The notes beneath the pieces were generated by a model. It made no database searches and was not told where the DNA came from. It saw only the letters and a program-made list of their open reading frames with translations. The translations under genes were made by a program, and so were the position numbers. A DNA stretch of 64,000 nucleotides from CAVQTK01 sp963716455 (GTDB taxonomy: Bacteria; Pseudomonadota; Gammaproteobacteria; Coxiellales; Coxiellaceae): positions 124,001-188,000 of the forward strand of contig CAVQTK010000013.1 in assembly GCA_963716455.1 (NCBI GenBank), given 5' to 3'. Shown here one piece after another: positions 26,585 to 36,783 of the stretch. Each line of letters starts with the position of its first letter. Positions within the stretch are counted from its first letter, which is position 1.

Positions 26585-29534
26585 TAGTAGCACTACTGTA
26601 AGATGACTGAATGGTACTATAAAATGGTTACCATGGATGTGGAAAGCCAGGTACCGGCATCGGCACAAAATGAAAATTTTGCTCTCAATTTGGAAATAAA
26701 ACCCAATGCTGCCTCTGCCATTTAATGTGGAATTCATTCCAAACCCTCCCACCTGCTGCTACAAAAATGTGCTCATCAAGTAAATGGGCGAAGTCGATTT
26801 GAATACACTATATCAAGAGATTAAATTGGGACTGACCACCGGGGCCAATAACGAAAAATCTAAAGAGTATCTAAAAGATCTCCTTTCAACTTGTGCTTGG
26901 GTTAATGTCTCAATCCGATGGTGAAGTGTCTGAATATTCACAATCCCAAGGGAGTCCAATTTTAAAAGTTAAACTCAAAGAGTAAAGCCTCTTGGCAACT
27001 GGGAGACTTCTTCATCACAAACAATGAATGTGAACCCAAGTGTCACCTGGACCTGAGAAGCCCATTCCAAATCCCACTTATATCACCGAAAACTGGGTGG
27101 CCGTCTAAAAACCGATCAAAATGATGAAAATAAGTCAACAAGTTATCTGCTACAAATTCATCCTCCTTATTGGTTCGATTTCTTTAAAACAGGCAATGGA
27201 ATCACCAGTCCCGCTAGTTTGGCCACTCCTTAGATACAAATGAGATTTCACATTAAGTAGCCAATACAAATCAATCAAAGCCAAATTGGATTAGTTGGTG
27301 ATAATTGTGATAATACCAGACAGATCTGCAATTAACTGCATAGAGCCAAGACAAACACCAAATATCAGCAACCAAAGCTTTTAAAGTTTGTTTGCAACCT
27401 AATTTACATTGAAATCACCTACTTGGGAAAAACCCTATACCTAACCTTAAAGTAGGCACTGAATATAACTTTACCCTAGTACCTTATATTAATAGTGAAG
27501 CCACACATATTTCTAAGACTGTCAAAACTGATGCTGGCAGTTGACCTGGGTTGAGATACATTAACCTTCTCAAAGGTGACTTAGAATACCCCAACGACTG
27601 GTTGGACAATAAATGGAACAGGTAATCTTTCAGGGATACTCAATTCAATAAGGAATTGTTTAGCTCACCATAAATGTAAAGAGTCAAGCTCGAGTAGTTT
27701 AACTTCGACATTTACTACTGTATTTTCTGTAACTGGACAACTTGAAATGTGGAAAAATATGATTATCTAAAAACATCTTTAAATTTGGTGAAGTGGTGCT
27801 CGATCCTTCTCAAAGGTGAACTTCCAGAAAATCCAATATTATTAAATAATTATGTTCAAGACTTCTGGAAAAGGCAGTACAGAAGAGTTTTGTGACTGGC
27901 TTTGCCGATACTAACCACGCAGGATGGGCCATGATTCGCAAAGGTACAGGCACCGTACATGGGGTTTCTAAATGATTGTAGTCAATAACTCCTATACAAT
28001 CCAATAACAATCCTTACATAGATGCTAACGATATAAAGAGTAGTATACTATTAATCTTAGTATTGCCAAAATCAAAGTTGGTTCACAAAAACGGAAATTT
28101 TAAAATTAATTTAGAAGAAGATACGCAAATATTATATACAAATGGAAGAAGAAGGGATTCATGGAATTCTTTTGGTATCCAACAAAATTCACTGGTTGTA
28201 GCCGGAGATAAAGATCATGGGGGATGGGAATATTATAATACCTTTGTACGGCAATCAGGGAGCGATCGAAACCTAAACAAAAATGGTATTCCAGTTATTA
28301 ATGAACGATATCCAGTATGGACTTCTGGACAGGCTCAGGGCCAATGAAAGGAGTCGTTTATTCATTACAAAAAAGGAATAACTATAAAGACGCAATATGC
28401 CTGGCCTACCTTGGACTCTTTATATAGTGAAAAGAAAAATGATGTATACACTCTCTGCGTTGCTAAAAATTCGATAATCTCCCAAATAAAATTATGAAAG
28501 AAAAAGAAATAAGCAAAGACTCAATGAATAATAAATCGGTACGAATCCTTACTATAACAAGTAATAGTAACTCGTGGATCAGTCGCATATACCTTCGGTC
28601 CAATTTGAAATATGAAAACCATGTTAAGATGGAACCCTGACAAATTTCATCCTCTGAAACTACAGAAAAAATGAAGTTGAATAACAAAACAGGAATCCCT
28701 TTAAATGACCTGTCACATAACTGGTAACAAGCACCTAATAACCTAATCATTGGGTTGGGGAAAAGGTGAACTTACACTCTACATCAAATTTGCAAATGGT
28801 CAGCCATTGATGGAAACTGGAAAAGTAACAACAAAGGACGGTGAAACAGACATTTCGTTTAGCCAAAATAGTAGGCAAATAATCACTGCAGCAGGAAAAT
28901 ACATTATATTAATACAACCGCTGGTGATACTAAACACTAGAAAACTCTCAATTTATGTTTTTAATAAGTGAAAACCTTGGGGCTCTTGAGCAATCAAGTT
29001 TAAATAAATTACAAGACACAAAGTTTCAAGCCTGTAAAATATGAAATCTGCATGGCTCTGATACTTTACAAAAACAAAAACAGATAAATCTAAAGACCAC
29101 AGTAGCAACAACAAAAGTAAATGGGCCGGAGATGATGCGGCTTTTCATCGGTGGAGGTAAAGCGTCTAAGAACCTGTTTAAATGCAGAGATCGCTCAACC
29201 ACTCGCTGAAAAAATGAAAAATCATTTTAAAGAAGAGCAAGGAGCAGGCTGCTGGGCAACCGTTCTCACTCTATGAAAAGTCGCGCCGGTGTATGTATCC
29301 TGTAAATGATGGCACTTGGGGCTACTACTCCGCACATTATTGTGAGAGAATCTACTGATGACGACTGGAATTACTATGGAAGTAACTTAACGAAACTTTA
29401 TGCTCTTTTTAAACTAGAGAGTACAAGTACCAGTAAAATATTCCAATAGAGAAGAAAATAGCAAAATATTAGTTTGTATTAAAAAAGGTAATGAAGAAAA
29501 ATGCGGCTAAGATCGATTGATAGAAACCAGCCAG
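26585..29534 (+). pseudogene. Decayed coding region after the surface protein
   Basis: Nearly 3 kb without an intact gene but with protein-like fragments in changing plus-strand frames, interrupted by stops and indels. Examples are a 47-codon frame at 26786 (MGEVDLNTLYQEIK), a fragment near 27450-27540 (KVGTEYNFTLVPYINSEA), a 94-codon frame at 28063-28347 (NSFGIQQNSLVVAGDKDHGG), a 73-codon frame at 28750-28971 (GELTLYIKFANGQPLM) and a frame at 29306-29449 (DDDWNYYGSNLTKLYALF). The vocabulary (Gly/Asn/Thr-rich, Ig-like) resembles the upstream surface protein, so this is probably the remains of its 3' part or of tandem paralogs. Confidence 0.6.
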
Positions 29535-30797
29535 TTAAGGAAAACTGGCTTGGGATGTGGTTAATAAGGGTTGATTACCGTTTTTGGATTTAACCCAAGT
29601 TAACCATGACCAAAGCAGCAGACCCGGGATCGCTATTAAGGCACAGAAAATAAAATAATATTCCCAACCTAGATGTTTCGCTAAAAAACCACTGCTAGAA
29701 CCAAAAAAAACTCGGGATAGGCCAAATAAACTGGATAGCAAGGCATACTGAGTAGCTGTAAAACGTTTATCACAAAGGCTAGCCATATAGGCAGAAAGAG
29801 CCGCAGTAGCCATGCCACTGGTAAAATTTTCCGCTGTAACCACGGCAGATAAAAGTGGCAAATTCTTTCCAGTATATGCTAATAAAGAGAAACCTAATAA
29901 AGCGATGGTCTGCAATATGCCAAAAATCAACAAACAGCGGGAAAGACTCCATTTTAATAATATCAATCCTCCAACTAGCCCCCCTACTAACATACTGCCA
30001 ATTCCAAAAGATTTCACTATTAAACCAATTTGAGTCTTGCTGAAACCCAAAGATAAATAAAAAGGGTTGAGCATCTCGCTGGCTAATTCCTCACCAATTT
30101 TAAATAATAATATAAACAATAAGATATAGCAGGCGCCGCTACGGCGAAAAAATTCAATAAAGGGATTTATCACTGCCTCACGTAACGAGGCAGGTGCGGG
30201 AATGGTTGGATCTACAGTAGGCGCCCATAGGGTTGTCAGCATTCCTAGCAGCATGACCCCAGCCATACCTAAATAAGCGATAGACCAACCATATTGATCT
30301 GCTAAAGGCAGAGCACCGGCGCTAGCTATGAGCATGCCAATACGATAGCCATTGATTGCTAATGAAAATCCAAAGCCTAACTCTTCTTCGGTCAAAATTT
30401 CGCGACGATAGGCATCAATCACAATGTCTTGGCTTGCACTAAAAAAAGCAATTAACACTGCCCAACCTGCTAATAGTAGAGTATGTTGAGCAGGGTGCAT
30501 GAATGCCATTACTGCCAAGCTAACTAATAACAGCATTTGATAGACCAACATCCAGCCACGGCGTCGATCTAAAAAGGGCGGGACGAAGCGATCCATAATT
30601 GGCGCCCATAAAAACTTCAAACTATAGGGTAACCCTACCAAAGCAAACAAGCCAATGGTGGTTAAATCCACACCTTCATCATGCAACCAAGCCTTTAAAG
30701 TGGCGCCAATTAATAACAACGGCAAGCCAGAAACTATTCCCAAAATAAATACCGCTACCATGCGGCGACTACAAATGCTTCGTAAAATATTATTCAT
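29535..30797 (-). CDS. ampG: AmpG-type MFS muropeptide permease
   Basis: A 12-segment major facilitator family protein of about 420 residues. AmpG carries anhydro-muropeptides from periplasm to cytosol for cell-wall recycling. Visible family features: LGIVSGLPLLLIGATLKAWL, TTIGLFALVGLPYSLKFLWAPIMDRF, SASQDIVIDAYRREIL and GFGFSLAINGYRIGML. The preferred start is ATG 30797 (MNNILRS). The frame extends upstream to 30854, but that extension runs into a REP-like repeat (30831-30860) and is unlikely to be coding. An S66 LD-carboxypeptidase gene, functionally linked to recycling, is about 3.5 kb downstream on the other strand. Confidence 0.85.
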   Translation of the reverse strand: MNNILRSICSRRMVAVFILGIVSGLPLLLIGATLKAWLHDEGVDLTTIGLFALVGLPYSLKFLWAPIMDRFVPPFLDRRRGWMLVYQMLLLVSLAVMAFMHPAQHTLLLAGWAVLIAFFSASQDIVIDAYRREILTEEELGFGFSLAINGYRIGMLIASAGALPLADQYGWSIAYLGMAGVMLLGMLTTLWAPTVDPTIPAPASLREAVINPFIEFFRRSGACYILLFILLFKIGEELASEMLNPFYLSLGFSKTQIGLIVKSFGIGSMLVGGLVGGLILLKWSLSRCLLIFGILQTIALLGFSLLAYTGKNLPLLSAVVTAENFTSGMATAALSAYMASLCDKRFTATQYALLSSLFGLSRVFFGSSSGFLAKHLGWEYYFIFCALIAIPGLLLWSWLTWVKSKNGNQPLLTTSQASFP

Positions 30798-30830
30798 TTT
30801 TTGACCTATTTGAGTTATCCTTTTATTACA

Positions 30831-30860
30831 AGGCAGCGTTAGCAGCCGCGACAATCCAGC
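30831..30860. repeat. REP-like repeat, partial copy
   Basis: AGGCAGCGTTAGCAGCCGCG plus ACAATCCAGC, nearly identical to the end of the larger palindrome at 30919-31000. It lies just upstream of the ampG start and explains the false 5' extension of that frame. Confidence 0.6.
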
Positions 30861-30918
30861 TTTATTTCATATTTGAACAATTCTGGGACCATGCACTCAA
30901 TGTTATGCTCTTAAAACT

Positions 30919-31000
30919 TTGGATCGCCACGCTCACGGTGTGAGCTCGCGATGACGAATCACAGTCATTGCGAGGCAGCGTAGCAGCCGCGACAATCCAG
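30919..31000. repeat. REP-like palindrome, complete copy
   Basis: An 82-bp palindromic sequence between ampG and queH. Its inner stem is CTCGCGATGAC / GTCATTGCGAG, and its outer arms are TGGATCGC and GCGACAATCCA. A degenerate relative lies at about 50426-50465. It is extragenic and typical of interspersed REP elements. Confidence 0.6.
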
Positions 31001-31108
31001 AAAATATCGAAAACTATAATACCATTGCTAATCACGACGACCAATAGCTATTTTGCTCACTATTTATCTATAATTAGCTCATCCGCATCAAAAAATTAAG
31101 GAAAAAAT

Positions 31109-31768
31109 ATGAATTACCCTCTTCAATTCCAATTGCCCGAAGGTAAAAACAGGTTATTGATGCATTCTTGCTGCGCACCTTGCTCAGGAGAAATTATGGA
31201 GCGGCTATTAGATGCTCAAATTACTTATACTATCTTTTTTTATAACCCTAATATCCACCCTATAGAGGAATATAATATCCGCAAGGAGGAAAATATCCGC
31301 TTTGCGCAAAAACATCAGGTACCTTTTATTGATGCCGATTATGATCAAAACGAATGGTTTCGCCGTGCCAAAGGCATGGAAAACGAACCCGAGCGCGGCA
31401 TTCGTTGCACCATGTGTTTTGATATGCGCTTTGAACGCACGGCTTTGTATGCTTATGAACATGGGTTTGATGTTTTTACTAGCTCCTTAGGCATTTCCCG
31501 CTGGAAAAATTTAGAACAAATTAATACCTGCGGAGAGCGGGCAGCTTCTCATTATCCAGAAATGACTTATTGGACGTTCAATTGGCGAAAAGAGGGTGGC
31601 TCGCAACGAATGATTGAAATTTCCAAAAGAGAAGAATTTTATCAACAAGAATATTGCGGATGCGTTTATTCTCTAAGAGATACTAATCGCTGGCGGTTAA
31701 AAAAGGGTCGTGAACGGATCAAAATTGGTCTAAAATACTACAATTTTAAGCAGGAAGATGAGAAATAA
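31109..31768 (+). CDS. queH: Epoxyqueuosine reductase QueH
   Basis: A 219-residue protein of the QueH (former DUF208) family, which reduces epoxyqueuosine to queuosine in the tRNA wobble base, replacing QueG. The Cys motifs are intact: HSCCAPCSGE near residue 20, RCTMCFDMRFERTALYAYEHG near residues 95-115, and EYCGCVYSLRDTN near residue 190. SSLGISRWKN is also conserved. It has a good ribosome site (AAGGAAAAAA) and stands alone on the plus strand. Confidence 0.92.
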   Translation: MNYPLQFQLPEGKNRLLMHSCCAPCSGEIMERLLDAQITYTIFFYNPNIHPIEEYNIRKEENIRFAQKHQVPFIDADYDQNEWFRRAKGMENEPERGIRCTMCFDMRFERTALYAYEHGFDVFTSSLGISRWKNLEQINTCGERAASHYPEMTYWTFNWRKEGGSQRMIEISKREEFYQQEYCGCVYSLRDTNRWRLKKGRERIKIGLKYYNFKQEDEK

Positions 31769-31822
31769 TACAAATTTTGATCTATTATTATTCTAGAAAC
31801 CCATTTTTAAAAGGAGGTCATT

Positions 31823-32134
31823 ATGATGAAGAAATGCAATACAGGCTTCGGAATTGCAGCCTGGGTAAGTTTCGCATTAGTAGTAATAGGCGGAATAAAT
31901 TGGGGATTGATAGGTTTATTTAACTATAATTTCGTGGAATCACTATTAGGTGCATGGCCAGTAATTGTACGGATAATTTACTTGCTCGTAGGATTAGGTG
32001 CGTTATGGATGCTTTATGTAGCCTCAAAATGCTGTAAACAGTGTTGTTCATGTGGCTCATGTGGAACTACTAATACAACCACGACTCCCCCTACAGTGCC
32101 TCCGACTAATACGAACTTTACTCCTAGGCCCTAA
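31823..32134 (+). CDS. DUF378 small membrane protein
   Basis: A 103-residue protein with two hydrophobic segments (about 11-35 and 45-68) and the DUF378 hallmark GGINWGLIGLFNYNFVESLLG. A Cys-rich segment (SKCCKQCCSCGSCGTT) and a Thr/Pro-rich tail follow, which is an unusual extension for the family. A strong AAAGGAGG ribosome site precedes it. Function unknown. Its TAA overlaps the convergent rimO stop. Confidence 0.8.
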   Translation: MMKKCNTGFGIAAWVSFALVVIGGINWGLIGLFNYNFVESLLGAWPVIVRIIYLLVGLGALWMLYVASKCCKQCCSCGSCGTTNTTTTPPTVPPTNTNFTPRP

Positions 32135-33444
32135 ATATTAGATAGTTCTGCGGAAAGATCATAATGATCCGCATCTATTATCTTAACTTTAGCGAAATCG
32201 CCAACAGCCAAGGAAGGGCTGTTTTGGCCTGGCTTTTTTTTCTTTTTAATAATAACCAAACCGTCAATTTCAGGGGCATCAGCTGGAGATCGAGCAATAA
32301 TCTCCTGTTTATTCACCTGATCCACTAATACCTGCATTGTAGAACCAATTTTCTGACGCATTTTATTATAACTAATAGCTGCTTGGCATTGCATAAATCT
32401 TTCATAGCGCTCTTGTTTGAGAGCTTCGGGAACTGGATCCGGTAAATCGTTTGCCTTTGCCCCTGCTACTGCCGAATAGGTAAAGCAACCCACTCGATCT
32501 AACTGAGCCGCTTCTAAGAAAGTCAGTAATTCTTGAAATTCCGCTTCCGTTTCTCCTGGAAAACCCACAATAAAGGTACTGCGAATTGTCAATTCAGGGC
32601 ATAGTTTCCGCCAATTTTGTATCCGTTGCAGGATATTTTCACTACTAGCTGGTCTTTTCATTAAACGCAAGATACGAGAACTGGCATGTTGAAAAGGTAT
32701 GTCTAAATAGGGCAATATCTTACCCGCTTGCATCAATGGCAGCACGTGATCCACATGTGGATAAGGATAAACATAATGCAACCGCACCCAAACTCCTAAT
32801 TCACCCATTGCTTCACATAAGCGAATAAAACTCATGTTATTTTGATAACTCACATCGACCCCGTAAGCACTGGTATCTTGAGAGATGATCAACAACTCTT
32901 TTACCCCTGCGGCAACCAATTTTTGGGCTTCTACGATTAGCTCTTGGAGCGGACGACTGACTAATTTCCCCCGCATTGAAGGAATAATGCAAAAGCTACA
33001 GCGATGATTACAGCCTTCTGAAATTTTCAGATAAGCATAATGTCGCGGAGTAAGTTTAATTCCTTGTGGAGGGATAAGACTGATAAAAGGATCTTGTAGA
33101 GGGGGCAAATGCTGTTGTACTGCATTCACCACTGCTTCATAGGCTTGTGGACCTGTAATATGTAATACTTCTGGACAATGCTGGCGAATCAATTCCGCTC
33201 TCGCCCCTAAACAACCGGTCACAATGACTTTGCCGTTTTGCTTCAAAGCTTCTTGAATACTACTTAAAGATTCTTCAATGGCAGCATCAACAAACCCACA
33301 GGTATTAACCACCACCAGATCAGCTACTTCATAGCGCGGCACCAGTTCATATCCCTTGGCACGCAACTGAGTAATAATTCGTTCCGAATCAACTAAGGCC
33401 TTAGGACAGCCTAAACTTATAAAACCAACTTTTGGATGATGCAT
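32131..33444 (-). CDS. rimO: Ribosomal protein S12 methylthiotransferase
   Basis: A 437-residue radical-SAM methylthiotransferase that modifies an Asp of ribosomal protein S12. The N-terminal UPF0004 domain carries the cluster cysteines (ISLGCPKALVDSE, VVNTCGFVD, VTGCLGAR). The radical SAM motif is SEGCNHRCSFCIIPSMRGK around residue 145, followed by STFIVGFPGETEAEF and a C-terminal TRAM domain. The order and length fit RimO rather than MiaB. It is convergent with the DUF378 gene. Confidence 0.94.
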   Translation of the reverse strand: MHHPKVGFISLGCPKALVDSERIITQLRAKGYELVPRYEVADLVVVNTCGFVDAAIEESLSSIQEALKQNGKVIVTGCLGARAELIRQHCPEVLHITGPQAYEAVVNAVQQHLPPLQDPFISLIPPQGIKLTPRHYAYLKISEGCNHRCSFCIIPSMRGKLVSRPLQELIVEAQKLVAAGVKELLIISQDTSAYGVDVSYQNNMSFIRLCEAMGELGVWVRLHYVYPYPHVDHVLPLMQAGKILPYLDIPFQHASSRILRLMKRPASSENILQRIQNWRKLCPELTIRSTFIVGFPGETEAEFQELLTFLEAAQLDRVGCFTYSAVAGAKANDLPDPVPEALKQERYERFMQCQAAISYNKMRQKIGSTMQVLVDQVNKQEIIARSPADAPEIDGLVIIKKKKKPGQNSPSLAVGDFAKVKIIDADHYDLSAELSNI

Positions 33445-33472
33445 TACAGCTGCCCCAAGTTTTTACATTTAC

Positions 33473-33510
33473 GACAACCGTCATACCGCGGTATGACAAC
33501 AGCCAGTGGA
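33473..33510. repeat. REP-like palindrome upstream of the NUDIX gene
   Basis: The core GTCATACCGCGGTATGAC is a perfect 18-bp palindrome. It shares CATACCGCGG with the repeat at 1523-1567. It lies in the gap between the divergent rimO and NUDIX genes. Confidence 0.5.
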
Positions 33511-33617
33511 TGATACATAGTTTCATATTGTATCATATTTTGCCTGCATGCTAATATAAAACTTGCGTTCACGCTGGTATTTTCTGTTTGATTTTCCGTT
33601 ACCGAGCGAGGTATTTC

Positions 33618-34057
33618 ATGAATTATCCAAAACCATCAGTAACAGTAGATATTGTTTGCTTACGTCCTGTAAAGGATCCGTATGAAATAGCATTAATTCG
33701 TCGCGCTTATCCCCCTTTTGTCGGGGAATGGGCCTTGCCAGGTGGATTCGTTGAAATAGATGAGGATTTGGAACCTGCTGCACGTCGTGAATTAGCAGAA
33801 GAAACGCAGTTGACTCCCGTTTTTATTGAGCAATTCTATTGTTTTGGAACGCCCATAGAGATCCGCGCGGTCGAACCATTTCTATAGGCTACCTAGCACT
33901 TATTGATCACACCCAGACAGGACAAGCCGGCGATGACGCAAAAGAATTAGCCTGGTTTAACTTCAATCAATTACCATCCCTAGCTTTTGACCACGCAAAT
34001 GTTATCCGCAAAGCTTTTCAAGTTCTGCAAGATTGGCAGAAGCTAGGCCGGTTGTGA
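33618..34057 (+). pseudogene. NUDIX hydrolase, frameshifted
   Basis: NUDIX hydrolases cleave nucleoside-diphosphate derivatives; this one resembles ADP-ribose pyrophosphatase/NudF-like proteins. ATG 33618 follows a GAGG site; a longer frame to 33588 lacks support. The NUDIX box GGFVEIDEDLEPAARRELAEET is intact at residues about 45-66. The frame stops soon after CFGTP, while the next conserved part (HRDPRGRTISIGYLALI) continues in another frame to 34057. One base was lost near 33850-33856. Merging both gives about 146 residues, the usual length. It could be a recent pseudogene or a sequence error. Confidence 0.82.
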
Positions 34058-34075
34058 CTTGAGGAGGAAAAAATT

Positions 34076-35117
34076 ATGGATTGGCAACCTTTATCAAAAT
34101 CAGACTACATCAATATCGTTTGGCCTTCCGCCGCATCATTCTTAGAAGAAGGCATATCTTTGCAGCAGTTCATGACAAAGTTAAATGAAGTGGTAAAAAT
34201 GTATCGGCTTAGCTGGAATTAATTATAATTTAACTGATGTCGACCCCACCGCTTCCTTTGGCGGTTACTATGCAAATAGCGATCAAAACCGAGCAGACCT
34301 ACTTCGTCAAGCTCTGTTGGACCCCAACACCAAAGCAATTTGGGCCGGCCGTGGCGGTTATGGTGCTGCAGAGATAATACAAATTTACGAGCAAACGGGC
34401 TTTACCTTGCCAACCGATAGAGTAGTGCCTCTCATCGGCTTTAGTGACTTCACCGCTTTTCATTCCCTTGCCTCTAAGTGTCAATGGCCTACTTTGCATG
34501 GAATATTGGCAAACTTTAATCTGGAGATGAGTGGATTATCCGGTGATGACACGAATGATAAGACCTCTATTAAATCGCTTATCGATATCTTGAAAGGTGA
34601 TGTTCAAGAGGTAACCTATTCTTTAAAAAATATCAATTCTAGCGCCTTACAAAATCACCGGTACCAAAGCTCTATCACCACAAAAATAGTGGGAAGCAAT
34701 TTTTCAGTTGTGCAAAGAAGCGATGGTACGGCCACTCAACTCAATGCGGATGGCTCTATTCTATTCTTCGAAGATACTAAAGAGAATATTTATAGGCTAC
34801 GTAGCCTATTAGTGGGTGTAGCGCGTACAGGTATGTTTGATAAGGTGGTGGCTATTTTTTTCGGCTCTTTACCCGTAGACGGAGGAACACTAGAAGAGCT
34901 GCTGGTCGATTTTGCAAACATCTTGCAGGAAGTGAGAGGAGTGAATATACCCATCCTGCTGAATCCAGAATTTGGACATGGTTCAGTGAATCGAGTTTTA
35001 CCACTGGGAACCATTACCACTTTAGAGTTTCAACCTGATGGCAATGCCGTTATTACAGCCAGCACCAACCAATCGGCTTACTCCATCAATACTGGCATAC
35101 CGCTGACCATTGATTAA
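34076..35117 (+). pseudogene. S66 LD-carboxypeptidase (LdcA/MccF-like), frameshifted
   Basis: S66 serine peptidases remove the terminal D-Ala from cell-wall tetrapeptides, or act on related substrates such as microcin C. ATG 34076 has an excellent GAGGAGG site and encodes INIVWPSAASF, the usual N-terminal strand. The frame then breaks at about 34205-34212. The next frame continues with LAGINYNLTDVDPTASFGGYY and is open to 35117. Conserved parts: WAGRGGYGAAEI, the nucleophile motif IGFSDFTAFHSLAS, LFFEDTKENIYRLRSLL, IFFGSL and the His segment FGHGSVNRVLPLG. Apart from one indel the gene is complete. Confidence 0.8.
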
Positions 35118-35284
35118 ATAGTTTTTTAGAGAAGATTTGATTAGGCGATTCTGAGCTTGCATCAATTTTTTCGGCAAGGTCCTGCGGATTTACAATCCTC
35201 TTGCATCAAAAGAACGATTCTATTTTAATTAATGTTTTGAAAGTTCTAATATTGTCATGCTAATTATAAAAACAGGAGCTTAAT

Positions 35285-36136
35285 ATGCGACAAGCTAAGA
35301 TAATAACGGGTAGTTTGGCTGCCACTATTTTCACTTTGGGAGGTTATGGTTATTTTGAGGTAAGAACAGCCCAGGCTGATCCCAAAAAATTTTATAGAGG
35401 TCTTTATATTTCGGGTGGAGAAAAGAATAGAATCCCTACAGATGTTACAGTTACGACACCTACTGGTTTAAGGCTCCGACCTGCCGGGGTCAAAGACTTA
35501 GACACTTATGATGGTATTTTGGGCGATCAAAAAACTATGGCAATGTATTTAAATGGCGCTCAATCAAGAGAGAACATTCTAAAGCGCCTAAAAATGTATC
35601 AGGATCGTGTGGAGAAAGGGTATGTTTGGACAGGATATGCTATCGAACGATATAGCTTTATGATGACTTGTATAATTGGGTTATTAGGCTCACAATCATT
35701 TGAAAACGTGGTTTCACATTTGCCTATCCAGCCTAATCGTGAATTAATAGGGCTTTTCGCTATTGGTAATGGGGATAGAAAAGGGGAAGTACAAGCAGCA
35801 GTTGTTATTGGAAAAAGAAATCAAGGGAAGGGCTATGGAAGAGACACTTCACGAGCTGGGATTGCACTTACTGTTTACTTAGCAGATAAAGGCCACGATG
35901 TTTTATTTGATGGTAAACTTGATCCAGTTACATCTGTGGGTGCTACTGCTCTCGATAGCAACAATCCATCTATAGCACTTTTAAAGAAAGCAGGAGCAGA
36001 AGTAGTACCGGATAGAACATCCCTAGATGGGCGTAAATTTTGGTCAACTTCCATATTCGAGCTAAGAAAATGCATATCAAAAGAACCTATATCAGATGAG
36101 GATATAACAACCCATTCTTGTTCACCTACAAAATAG
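35285..36136 (+). CDS. GNAT-like acetyltransferase with N-terminal membrane anchor
   Basis: A 283-residue protein. Residues 6-24 (IITGSLAATIFTLGGYGYF) form a hydrophobic segment after a short basic start, so it is probably exported or anchored. Residues about 58-75 (PTGLRLRPAGVKDLDTY) look like the first strand of a GNAT fold. IGLFAIGNG and AAVVIGKRNQGKGYGRD (residues 171-187) fit the acetyl-CoA-binding motif A, with Gln/Arg-x-x-Gly-x-Gly. SNNPSIALLKKAGAEVV resembles the motif B helix of acetyltransferases. A GNAT protein with a signal anchor is unusual. A GGAGC ribosome site precedes it and no operon partner is close. Substrate unknown. Confidence 0.65.
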   Translation: MRQAKIITGSLAATIFTLGGYGYFEVRTAQADPKKFYRGLYISGGEKNRIPTDVTVTTPTGLRLRPAGVKDLDTYDGILGDQKTMAMYLNGAQSRENILKRLKMYQDRVEKGYVWTGYAIERYSFMMTCIIGLLGSQSFENVVSHLPIQPNRELIGLFAIGNGDRKGEVQAAVVIGKRNQGKGYGRDTSRAGIALTVYLADKGHDVLFDGKLDPVTSVGATALDSNNPSIALLKKAGAEVVPDRTSLDGRKFWSTSIFELRKCISKEPISDEDITTHSCSPTK

Positions 36137-36140
36137 ATCC

Positions 36141-36183
36141 ACAACGGAACAGTAGACCAAAAGACGTAGGTTTTGAAAGAGTA
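36141..36183. repeat. Remnant of the MITE-like element (copy D)
   Basis: ACAACGGAACAGTAGACCAA followed by AAGACGTAGGTTTTGAAAGA matches the right end of copies A and B (ACAACGCAGCAGTAGGCCAA and so on) with several changes. The left part is missing. It lies between the GNAT gene and the end of sufT. Confidence 0.5.
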
Positions 36184-36246
36184 AAATAACAGCCACGAGA
36201 AATGTTAATTATTTATATTAATTAAGTTATTGATTAAAATTAATTT

Positions 36247-36783
36247 TTAAAGGACGCCCAGCTCTAGTTTGGCAGCATCGGACATTTTATCCTGACTCCA
36301 GGGAGGGTCAAAGACGATACTAACGGTAGCATCGATTACACTGGGAATACATCGCAATTTGCGTTGCGCATCTTCAGCAATGACAGGCCCCATTCCACAA
36401 CCCGGAGCGGTTAACGTCATTGTGACTTCTATTTGATATTGGTCAGCATTAAAGCTCTTTACTATACAATCGTAAACTAAGCCTAAATCTACAATATTTA
36501 CCGGAATTTCGGGGTCATATACGGTTTTTAACATCGCCCAAACTTGATCTTGAATACTCGCATTCGCCGGTAAACTAGCTAGCGGATCCGCAGTTTCTTT
36601 GCCTAACGCATCTGCATCGCGCTCTTCAATTCGAGCTAAATTGCCAAATACCTCTATGGTAAAGCTATTACCTAACTGCTGAGTAATCCTCACTTCAGTG
36701 CCTTTATGCAGTTTCATTTTTGCCCCTGAAGGAACCATAGCGGCGTAGCAATCACGAAACAAATATATAATTTCATGGCTCAT
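36247..36783 (-). CDS. sufT: SufT-type Fe-S assembly protein (MIP18/DUF59 family)
   Basis: A 178-residue protein of the SufT family, an accessory factor for Fe-S protein maturation. The N-terminal part (KLHKGTEVRITQQLGNSFTIEV) precedes the DUF59/MIP18 domain: VWAMLKTVYDPEIPVNIVDLGLVYD, MTLTAPGCGMGPVIAEDAQ with the conserved Cys, and VSIVFDPPWSQDKMSDAAKLELG. The start overlaps the SufU-SufA gene by 4 bases. It is the last gene of the minus-strand suf operon and is intact, unlike several upstream members. Confidence 0.9.
   Translation of the reverse strand: MSHEIIYLFRDCYAAMVPSGAKMKLHKGTEVRITQQLGNSFTIEVFGNLARIEERDADALGKETADPLASLPANASIQDQVWAMLKTVYDPEIPVNIVDLGLVYDCIVKSFNADQYQIEVTMTLTAPGCGMGPVIAEDAQRKLRCIPSVIDATVSIVFDPPWSQDKMSDAAKLELGVL

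Noticed and set aside
30798..30854. N-terminal extension of ampG (19 residues)
   Set aside because: It runs into a REP-like repeat and the family starts near MNNILRS; ATG 30797 preferred.
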